Of a stretch of 64,000 bases of DNA, positions 57,905 through 64,000 are shown piece after piece (positions within the stretch are counted from its first letter, which is position 1; every line of letters starts with the position of its first letter). Below the pieces are notes generated by a model. It ran no database searches, was not told the origin of the DNA, and was given only the letters and a program-made list of their open reading frames with translations. This DNA comes from Brevibacillus_D fluminis_A. Lineage in GTDB: Bacteria > Bacillota > Bacilli > Brevibacillales > Brevibacillaceae. The stretch covers positions 2,350,001-2,414,000 of the forward strand of contig NZ_CM125436.1 in the NCBI RefSeq assembly GCF_052072235.1, written 5' to 3'. The translations under genes were made by a program, and so were the position numbers.

Positions 57905-59755
57905 TTGGCAAACAAACCGAATTTGCAACAGTATTTGAAAGAGCATCTGGTGGTCGGCGATGGCGCGATGGCGACACAGCTGTACCAGCTTGGGGTGCCA
58001 GTCGGCGTCAGCTACGAGGAATTGTGCTTATCCAATCCGCAGCTGGTGCAAAGCGTGCATGCTGCCTATTATCGGGCGGGTGCGCGCCTGATCGAAACGA
58101 ACACATTCAGCGCAAACCGGGACAGCCTGGGCCGTTACGGGCTGGAAAGCAAGGTGACGCGGATCAACCGCGCTGCCGTGACGATCGCCCGCCAGGCGGT
58201 CGGGGACGATGCGTACGTCATCGGCGGGATCGGCTCCATCATCGCGGGCCGCGTCCGCAGCCAGCAGCTGGATGAATACCGCGACCAATTCGAGGAGCAG
58301 GCAACGGCGCTCCTCCATGCAGGCGCGGATGGCATCCTGCTGGAGACGTTTCTCGATTTGGATGAATTGCGCCTGGCAGTCGAGGTGATTCGTCCGCTGA
58401 CCGAGCTGCCGATCATCGCCCAACTGGCGACGCTGGAGGTGGGCCGGACACGGGACGGCTATACGCTCACCGAGGCATTCGCGCAGCTGCAGCAAAGTGG
58501 CGCCGACATCGTGGGTCTCAACTGCCGCTTAGGTCCGGCAGAAGTCATTCGCTCGTTTGAAACAACCGTCACGCCGGACAACATCCTCTTGTCGGCATTC
58601 CCCAACGCGGGTCGCCTCGGCCTCTCCGATGGGGAATATGCCTACAAATCGTCACCTGACTATTTCGCTCAAAGCGCGTTGCTGCTGCGCAACCAAGGCG
58701 TCAGCATCATCGGCGGCTGCTGCGGGACGACGCCGGATCATATTCGGGCGATAGCGGACGCGCTCGCTGATTTGCCGCCGGTCGAACGGGTCAATCCGAG
58801 CCCGGCAACCGAGCCGCGCATCGAGATCGGCACCGTCGCTTTGCGCCGTACGCCGCATATCGTCGACAAGGTGAAACAGCAGCACACGATCATCGTGGAG
58901 TTTGACCCGCCGAAAGATTTGGATGCCGAGGGCTTTTTGCACGGCTGTTGCGAATTGCACAATGCCGGTGCGGATGCCGTGACATTAGCGGACAACTCGC
59001 TTGCCAACGTACGGATGAGCAACATGGCGCTGGGTGCGATGATGAAGAGTCAATACGGCCTGGAACCGCTTTTGCATTTGGCTTGCCGCGACCGCAATCT
59101 GATCGGCCAGCAGTCGCATCTGATGGGCTTGCATGCGCTCGGAATCGACCAGGTGCTGGTCGTGACAGGCGACCCATCCCGCTTCGGCGATCTGCCGGGA
59201 GCAAGCTCCGTCTTCGATGTCACGTCATTCGACCTCATCCGAATGATCAAGCAGCTTAACGAGGGCATATCGTTCTCCGGGCGGCCGCTGAAGCAAAAAG
59301 CCAATTTCCTGGTCGGTGCAGCGTTTAACCCGCATGTGCGCCAGATCGAGGCGGCCGTCCAGCGACTGGAACGCAAGGTGGAAGCGGGCGCCGACTACAT
59401 CATGACGCAGCCGGTTTACGACGCGGAGACGATCAAATTGATCCATGATGCGACCAAGCACATCGACATCCCGATTTTTATCGGCATCATGCCGCTCACG
59501 AGCTACCGCAATGCGCAGTTTTTGCACAACGAAGTGCCGGGAATCAAGCTTTCCGACATGGCCTTGGAGCGCATGAAAAACGTGGAGGGAGAAGCGGCCC
59601 GCCAAGAAGGCATCCAGATGGCCAAGGAGCTTTTGGATGTAGCCATGAGCTATTTCAAAGGCATTTACTTGATCACGCCGTTCAACTATTACCAGATGAC
59701 CGTCGAGCTGACCCAGTACGTACGCAAGCAAGCGTTGCTGCAGCCGACGCGCTGA
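57905..59755 (+). CDS. yitJ: Bifunctional homocysteine S-methyltransferase / methylenetetrahydrofolate reductase
   Basis: 616-residue fusion. The N-terminal half (about 1-300) is a homocysteine methyltransferase domain (GDGAMATQLYQLG, ETNTFSANRDSLG, SIIGGCCGTTPDHIRAI with zinc Cys pair). The C-terminal half (about 320-616) is a MetF-type reductase (VEFDPPKDLDAEGFL, VTGDPSRFGD, FLVGAAFNPH, ADYIMTQPVYD, PIFIGIMPLTSYRNAQFLHNEVPGI). It makes the methyl-THF used by MetH. TTG start after GGAGGAAAGGAGGG. Cotranscribed with metH under the same SAM riboswitch. Confidence 0.95.
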   Translation: MANKPNLQQYLKEHLVVGDGAMATQLYQLGVPVGVSYEELCLSNPQLVQSVHAAYYRAGARLIETNTFSANRDSLGRYGLESKVTRINRAAVTIARQAVGDDAYVIGGIGSIIAGRVRSQQLDEYRDQFEEQATALLHAGADGILLETFLDLDELRLAVEVIRPLTELPIIAQLATLEVGRTRDGYTLTEAFAQLQQSGADIVGLNCRLGPAEVIRSFETTVTPDNILLSAFPNAGRLGLSDGEYAYKSSPDYFAQSALLLRNQGVSIIGGCCGTTPDHIRAIADALADLPPVERVNPSPATEPRIEIGTVALRRTPHIVDKVKQQHTIIVEFDPPKDLDAEGFLHGCCELHNAGADAVTLADNSLANVRMSNMALGAMMKSQYGLEPLLHLACRDRNLIGQQSHLMGLHALGIDQVLVVTGDPSRFGDLPGASSVFDVTSFDLIRMIKQLNEGISFSGRPLKQKANFLVGAAFNPHVRQIEAAVQRLERKVEAGADYIMTQPVYDAETIKLIHDATKHIDIPIFIGIMPLTSYRNAQFLHNEVPGIKLSDMALERMKNVEGEAARQEGIQMAKELLDVAMSYFKGIYLITPFNYYQMTVELTQYVRKQALLQPTR

Positions 59756-59770
59756 CAATGGAAAGCAAGC

Positions 59771-59808
59771 AAAAAAGCCAACGCCTTAATAGGACCGTTG
59801 GCTTTTTT
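59771..59808. terminator. Bidirectional terminator after yitJ
   Basis: AAAAAAGCCAACG pairs with CGTTGGCTTTTTT. Confidence 0.9.
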
Positions 59809-59865
59809 GTGTACACGTACGCAACTACTCTGGCATCGCAAAAAAGGACGTTTCGCATAAAGCAG

Positions 59866-60405
59866 CTACCTGTTTTTTTCGCGAAAACGCCGCACCTTCA
59901 TCAAGTTGCCGCAGCATTTGTCGTCGCACCAGCGCGCTGCCCGATTGCGGCTTTGGTCGTAAAAAAACCAGCGGCAATCCGGATTGTCGCACATTTTCAG
60001 CCGGCGCAGATCGCCTTTCGCGAGCAATTCGGCCAAATCAAGTGCGATCCGGGCCGTGACGTACGGCCAGCCGTTGAGTGCGCTCACTCGTGTAAGCTGC
60101 AACCCGTTTTCTGTGCGAGACAGCTGCGGATACGAAGAATACGGCTGCAAAGCTTCGTTGAAAAAAACAATGTCCGCATCGCGCAGCGGTTCGCCGGCGA
60201 CGGTGTATTCGACGATGGTGCGCAAGCGCTCGCGAAACAAGGTCAAGTCACGCACATCTCTCATCCCGGATAGCTCGGCGGGCAAGTCCCATTTTGCCAA
60301 AAACCATTCCACCCATTCTGCTTTCTCCAAACGGTTCTCCCGGCGTCCAGAGCCGCGCCAATCCCGCCAATCGCTATTCAGAAAATCCAAGCTGATCCAT
60401 TCCAT
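59866..60405 (-). CDS. CGNR zinc-finger (ABATE-like) domain protein
   Basis: 179-residue protein. The N-terminal ABATE-like segment precedes a C-terminal zinc finger CDNPDCRWFFYDQSRNRAARWCDDKCCGNLMKVRRFRE; the CGNR motif reads CGNL here. Such proteins are thought to bind DNA as stress-linked regulators. AGGAGGATTTTTC precedes the ATG. Monocistronic. Confidence 0.82.
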   Translation of the reverse strand: MEWISLDFLNSDWRDWRGSGRRENRLEKAEWVEWFLAKWDLPAELSGMRDVRDLTLFRERLRTIVEYTVAGEPLRDADIVFFNEALQPYSSYPQLSRTENGLQLTRVSALNGWPYVTARIALDLAELLAKGDLRRLKMCDNPDCRWFFYDQSRNRAARWCDDKCCGNLMKVRRFREKNR

Positions 60406-60566
60406 GAAAAATCCTCCTGCTTATGCCTTGAAATCATTTCCAGTCTGTGTTACGTTTTGGGTGTAACGATCTATATTGTTTATGATGGTTACGAGATTGA
60501 TTGTTCTTTTTTGCCATTATACCGCTGAAAAAAAGAAATGAGTAGACAATGCGAGGAGGATTCGGG

Positions 60567-61061
60567 ATGAATCGGATGGAACTGCTGCTGCACGAATTGG
60601 AGATCACGACGGAGACGGAAGACTGGTATCCGCCGCTGCACGTTGCCTTGGAAGGGGTGACGGCAGCGCAAGCGAGCTGGAGACCGCAGGGGGAAGCGGC
60701 CAACACGATCTGGGAGACGGCCAATCATCTGCTGTTTTACAAGGAGCGCTTGCTCAAACAGCTGACGGTAGGCTACACGGACCCGCAGGGCATGACCAAC
60801 GATGACACGTTTGCCGTCGATGCGGCGCCGGATGATGAAGCAGCCTGGCAAGCGACACGCGAGCGGCTTGTGGCCGTTCAACGCGAACTGCACGCGTTGC
60901 TCTCCTCCATGCCTGAGGAGGCATTCGACCGTCCTCATCCGACCCGTCCGCTCGGCTTGATGGTGACCAGCATTGTGCTGCACGACGCTTGTCATACCGG
61001 TCAGATCGTGATGATCCGCAAGCTGCAAGGGTCATGGCCTGCCCGCCGCGCGTTTGAGTAA
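60567..61061 (+). CDS. DinB family protein
   Basis: 164-residue four-helix bundle of the DinB/YfiT family with metal-binding His residues in ETANHLLFYKERL and VLHDACHTGQIVMIRKL. These are thiol-transferase-like proteins, some linked to bacillithiol, and damage-inducible in Bacillus. GAGGAGGATTCGGG precedes the ATG at 60567. Confidence 0.85.
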   Translation: MNRMELLLHELEITTETEDWYPPLHVALEGVTAAQASWRPQGEAANTIWETANHLLFYKERLLKQLTVGYTDPQGMTNDDTFAVDAAPDDEAAWQATRERLVAVQRELHALLSSMPEEAFDRPHPTRPLGLMVTSIVLHDACHTGQIVMIRKLQGSWPARRAFE

Positions 61062-61140
61062 AACGCGTCCGCGATTCTCGGCAAGTGGGTTATTTTTGTC
61101 CCTTCCCGCATAGACTTCTTTTGAGATGGGGGGAGGGACG

Positions 61141-61854
61141 ATGGCTCCTTTTCGGTTTCGCCGTCGACGCATGCAGGCTCCGATTTCGCGAAAACGGCTG
61201 TATTTTTTTTCGTTTTTGCTTTTTCTGGTCATCACGGTTCAATCGCTATTTTTTGTGGAGCAAAAATTGGAGCCGACCGTCCTGATCATTGCCAAGCAAA
61301 AAGCCGAGCAGTTGGCCAAAGACGCCATTTCCGACGCGGTGACGAAAAAAATCGCGCAGATGAACATCAACAACAACGATTTCATCAAAATGGAAAAGGA
61401 TAAGGACAACAAGATCAAGGCGATCAATCTGGATTTTAAAGAATATTCGCGAATTTTGGGGGAGACGACCGAGCGGATCAAAAACACGCTGGATGAGTTC
61501 GAGTTCGAGCCGACGAAAAATTACATTCCGATCGGATTGGCGACGGGCAGCAGCTTTTTGGCCGAGGTGGGGCCGAGTTTGCCAGTCACGTATGTACCGA
61601 TCGGTGCGGTGAAAACCAACCTGGAGACCAAAATGGCGGAGGCCGGAATCAACATGGTGCTGGTGACCGTCTACATACGCGTCGAGGTGACGCTGCGGAT
61701 CGTCATACCGTTCGCGACCGACCAGACAACGGTTGTCACGAGTATCCCGATCACCAACTCGCTTGTCATCGGCGATGTGCCGGATTACTGGTACAACAAC
61801 CCGGAAGGAAAGCCGGATGTACCGCGGCCGTCGGAAGTACAACTGAATAACTGA
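61141..61854 (+). CDS. yunB: Sporulation protein YunB
   Basis: 237-residue protein with a basic N-terminus and one membrane segment (about 18-38), followed by a beta-rich domain (AISDAVTKKIAQMNINNNDFIKMEKDKDNKIKAINLDFKEYSRI, IPIGLATGSSFLAEVGPSLPVTYVPIGAV, PITNSLVIGDVPDYWYN). These match YunB, a mother-cell sporulation protein. The ATG at 61141 has GGGGGGAGGGACG upstream. Monocistronic; terminator follows. Confidence 0.92.
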   Translation: MAPFRFRRRRMQAPISRKRLYFFSFLLFLVITVQSLFFVEQKLEPTVLIIAKQKAEQLAKDAISDAVTKKIAQMNINNNDFIKMEKDKDNKIKAINLDFKEYSRILGETTERIKNTLDEFEFEPTKNYIPIGLATGSSFLAEVGPSLPVTYVPIGAVKTNLETKMAEAGINMVLVTVYIRVEVTLRIVIPFATDQTTVVTSIPITNSLVIGDVPDYWYNNPEGKPDVPRPSEVQLNN

Positions 61855-61871
61855 TGCTTGAGGGCATGCGA

Positions 61872-61902
61872 AAAAGCCGTTTGGATGACAAACGGCTTTT
61901 CT
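61872..61902 (+). terminator. Terminator after yunB
   Basis: AAAAGCCGTTTG pairs with CAAACGGCTTTT; also usable on the minus strand for the acetyltransferase gene. Confidence 0.88.
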
Positions 61903-61920
61903 CTTTGACGATCGCGATGG

Positions 61921-62418
61921 TTACTTCAAAATCAACTGATAAAACGAAACATCCTGGAACTGGTCGAATTTGTAGCCGACCTCGCGGAAGGTGCCGGCCC
62001 ATTCGAAGCCAAGGCGTTGATGCAGCTGCACGCTCGCATCGTTGCCTTCCGTAATGCCGGCGATCAGCACGTGAAAATCGTTTTCTCTCGCCAGTGCGAT
62101 CAGTTCGTTCATGAGGAGCTTGCCGAGCCCCTTGCCGTGATGCTCGTGGTGGATATAAATCGAGGATTCTCCGGTTTGCTGATACGCTTGTTTTTCGCGA
62201 AACAGGCTGATCGATGCGTAGCCGATGACCGCGCCATCCTGTTCGGCTACGATGAGCGGATAGCGGCCCGTGAACTTGTGGAACCATTTTTCGCGCTGTT
62301 CCAGCGTTTGTTCTTCCAGGTCAAACGTTGCGGCAGACGTACGTACAACGTGATTATAGATCGCAAGCAGAGCGGGGAGATCCGAGATATGTGCATGTCT
62401 TACCGTGATTTCTGACAT
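61921..62418 (-). CDS. GNAT acetyltransferase, phosphinothricin N-acetyltransferase-like
   Basis: 165-residue GNAT protein. ESSIYIHHEHHGKGLGKLLMNELI contains the acetyl-CoA motif A (GKGLGKLL), and EGNDASVQLHQRLGFEWAGTFREVGYKF is typical of the Pat/YwnH branch. Family members acetylate methionine sulfoximine- or phosphinothricin-like compounds, but the natural substrate is unknown. No resistance phenotype is implied by sequence alone. Confidence 0.85.
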   Translation of the reverse strand: MSEITVRHAHISDLPALLAIYNHVVRTSAATFDLEEQTLEQREKWFHKFTGRYPLIVAEQDGAVIGYASISLFREKQAYQQTGESSIYIHHEHHGKGLGKLLMNELIALARENDFHVLIAGITEGNDASVQLHQRLGFEWAGTFREVGYKFDQFQDVSFYQLILK

Positions 62419-62486
62419 AAAGTCACCGCCTATTGTAGTTACAAATATTTTATGTCAGGTTTCCTCACATCGTCAAGAGCAGAAAA

Positions 62487-62525
62487 AAATCCCCGTTCGC
62501 ACCGGTTTGGCGTGATCGGGGACTT
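62487..62525 (-). terminator. Terminator after the M32 carboxypeptidase gene
   Basis: Minus strand: TCCCCGATCACGCC and CGGTGCGAACGGGGA form a stem, followed by TTTTTTT. Confidence 0.82.
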
Positions 62526-62545
62526 GCGTAAAAGATTTCGTTCGT

Positions 62546-64000
62546 TTACAGCTGGTAGATCGCTTTGTATTTGCCCTCCAGATAGTCGACCAGATAGTTG
62601 GCATTGGTCAGCTCGCCCGTAATGTCTTGCAAAAGCTCGTTCGGGCTTTTCATTTTGCCGTGACGATGAATGTTTTCCTTCAGCCAGCTGCGGATCGGCG
62701 CGAATTGGCCGGAGGCGATCAGCTCGTCGTAGTTGCTGATCTCTTTTTTGAGCGTGTTGGTGATTTGCGCGGCATATACGTTGCCCAAGGAATAGGTCGG
62801 GAAGTAGCCGAACAAGCCCTCGGACCAGTGCACGTCCTGCATGCAGCCGTTTGCGTCGGAATCCGGCGTGACGCCGAGATATTCCTGCATTTTTTCGTTC
62901 CACAGGTGCGGCAAGTCTTCCACCGCGAGCGAGCCTTCGATCAAGCCTTTTTCCAGCTCGTAGCGGATCATGATGTGCAGGTTGTAGGTAACCTCATCGG
63001 CTTCGATGCGGATGAGCGACGGTGTCACCTGGTTGACGGCGCGGTAGAAGCTCTCTACGCTGACGCCTTCGAGCTGAGTTGGGAACTGCTTGGTCAGCGC
63101 GCCGTAGAAATGGTTCCAGAACGGCAGGCTGCGGCCGACCATGTTTTCCCAATAGCGGGACTGGGATTCATGGATGCCCATCGATGTGCCGTCGCACAGC
63201 GGCGTGCCGAACAGGTCCATCGAGATGTTTTGCTCGTAAATCGCGTGCCCGGTCTCGTGAATGCTGCCGAACAGGGCGGTGCGCAGATCGTTTGGCACGA
63301 AGCGGGTGGTGATACGCACATCGGTCGGCGCAAACGTGGTGCAGAACGGATGCGCGCTGACATCGAGGCGGCCGGCAGCGAAATCGTAGCCGATCTGCTC
63401 GACGATGAAGCGGTTGAATTTCTCCTGCTCGCTTGGCTCGTAATGCTTGGTCAGGAAGCTGGTGTCAGGCTGGTTGGGCGATGCCGCGATGGCGGCGACG
63501 AGATCGACCGTTTTGGCCCGCAGCGTCGCAAACATCGGATCGAGCTGGGCGACGGTCATGCCTGGTTCATACATATCGAGCAGCGCGTTGTATTTGTGGC
63601 CGGTGTAGCCCCAATAGCCGATGAATTCTTGCTGGAAAGCGACGATTTTTTCCAGGTATGGGCGGAAGGCGGCGAAATCGTTTTTCGGACGAGCTTCCTC
63701 CCAAACCGAGCCGGACGTTGCGGTCAGCACGACATACTCTTGATAGCGGTCCGCAGGCAGCTTTTTGGAACGGTCAAACTCTTTGCGGCATTCCTGAACG
63801 GTTTTCGCCAAAATCGGATCGAGGGTCGAAAATACCGCCGGCTCCTCCAAAGCAAGCAAGTATTCCTCCATCTGCGGAGATGTCGCCAGCTTGAAATGCT
63901 CGCCGGACAGCATGCCGATGACATGGGAGCGGGCTTCCGTTCCTTTGCGGGGCGCTTTGGTGCGCAGGTCCCAGCTCAAGACAGCGATGGCTTGCGAGTA
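62546..64000 (-). CDS. Carboxypeptidase M32, partial (5' end beyond window)
   Basis: At least 484 residues of a zinc carboxypeptidase Taq/PfuCP-type (M32). The metal motif is GSIHETGHAIYEQN (HExxH), followed by CDGTSMGIHESQSRYWENMVGR with the third ligand Glu. Frame continues to the right edge (YSQAIAVLSWDLRTKAPRKG), so the true start lies beyond base 64000 and the TTG at 63979 is internal. Ends before a terminator. Confidence 0.93.
   Translation of the reverse strand, partial: YSQAIAVLSWDLRTKAPRKGTEARSHVIGMLSGEHFKLATSPQMEEYLLALEEPAVFSTLDPILAKTVQECRKEFDRSKKLPADRYQEYVVLTATSGSVWEEARPKNDFAAFRPYLEKIVAFQQEFIGYWGYTGHKYNALLDMYEPGMTVAQLDPMFATLRAKTVDLVAAIAASPNQPDTSFLTKHYEPSEQEKFNRFIVEQIGYDFAAGRLDVSAHPFCTTFAPTDVRITTRFVPNDLRTALFGSIHETGHAIYEQNISMDLFGTPLCDGTSMGIHESQSRYWENMVGRSLPFWNHFYGALTKQFPTQLEGVSVESFYRAVNQVTPSLIRIEADEVTYNLHIMIRYELEKGLIEGSLAVEDLPHLWNEKMQEYLGVTPDSDANGCMQDVHWSEGLFGYFPTYSLGNVYAAQITNTLKKEISNYDELIASGQFAPIRSWLKENIHRHGKMKSPNELLQDITGELTNANYLVDYLEGKYKAIYQL

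Noticed and set aside
63979..63979. TTG as the start of the M32 carboxypeptidase
   Set aside because: The frame continues upstream with the conserved sequence IAVLSWDLRT to the window edge, so the codon is internal.

Overview
The window is chromosomal DNA from an endospore-forming, Gram-positive Bacillales bacterium with GC content above 50%. Evidence includes a type-B RNase P RNA, a T-box leader before argS, a SAM-I riboswitch before metH, a gerA-type germination operon, yunB, two YjcZ-type small proteins, a CotS-like kinase, Bacillus-style ribosome binding sites (AGGAGG) and many GTG/TTG starts. The codon usage and gene mix fit Alicyclobacillaceae (Tumebacillus/Effusibacillus-like) or Brevibacillus, but the genus cannot be fixed from the sequence. 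No tRNA, rRNA, CRISPR array, prophage or complete insertion sequence was seen. Both edges cut genes: a copper ATPase on the left and an M32 carboxypeptidase on the right.

1-5.3 kb: copper P-type ATPase, a FixH/YtkA-like lipoprotein and a UreH_2-type membrane protein (a possible copper/oxidase-assembly group), a methyltransferase, a Cys-rich chelating-domain protein and an acyl-CoA thioesterase. 5.3-15 kb: hutH with a hairpin-containing leader, a repetitive His/Tyr-rich coat-like protein, uvsE, small metabolic proteins, a large secreted beta-propeller protein, class I fumarase and a LysM protein. 15-19 kb: a lactonase-like metallo-hydrolase and an iron alcohol dehydrogenase, divergent from a PAS/sigma-54 activator, with a good -24/-12 promoter and inverted repeats between them. 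19-26 kb: DUF2087/GIY-YIG/MFS operon, YfkAB radical SAM protein, DUF1385 protein, gamma carbonic anhydrase, HesB-like protein, rnpB and a YjcZ gene. 26-36 kb: TetR regulator, an operator-overlapped promoter, a permease-amidohydrolase operon, a long perfect inverted repeat, a DUF2157/GDYXXLXY pair, asnB and a sulfonate/nitrate/taurine-type ABC transporter. 36-43 kb: LytS/LytTR two-component system behind a structured leader, then DUF485 plus two ActP-like symporters with a cre site.

43-50.6 kb: six spore-surface-like genes (Arg/Ser-flanked beta protein, CotS-like kinase, two Gly-rich low-complexity proteins alternating with two small helical proteins), followed directly by a gerA/B/C operon. 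50.6-64 kb: argS with T-box, a second YjcZ gene, SAM riboswitch-metH-yitJ (methionine synthesis with its own methyl-THF supply), CGNR zinc-finger protein, DinB protein, YunB, a GNAT acetyltransferase and the M32 carboxypeptidase.

The two parts most worth follow-up are the sigma-54-controlled lactone/alcohol catabolic module (15.1-18.8 kb) and the low-complexity spore-surface cluster (42.9-46.6 kb).
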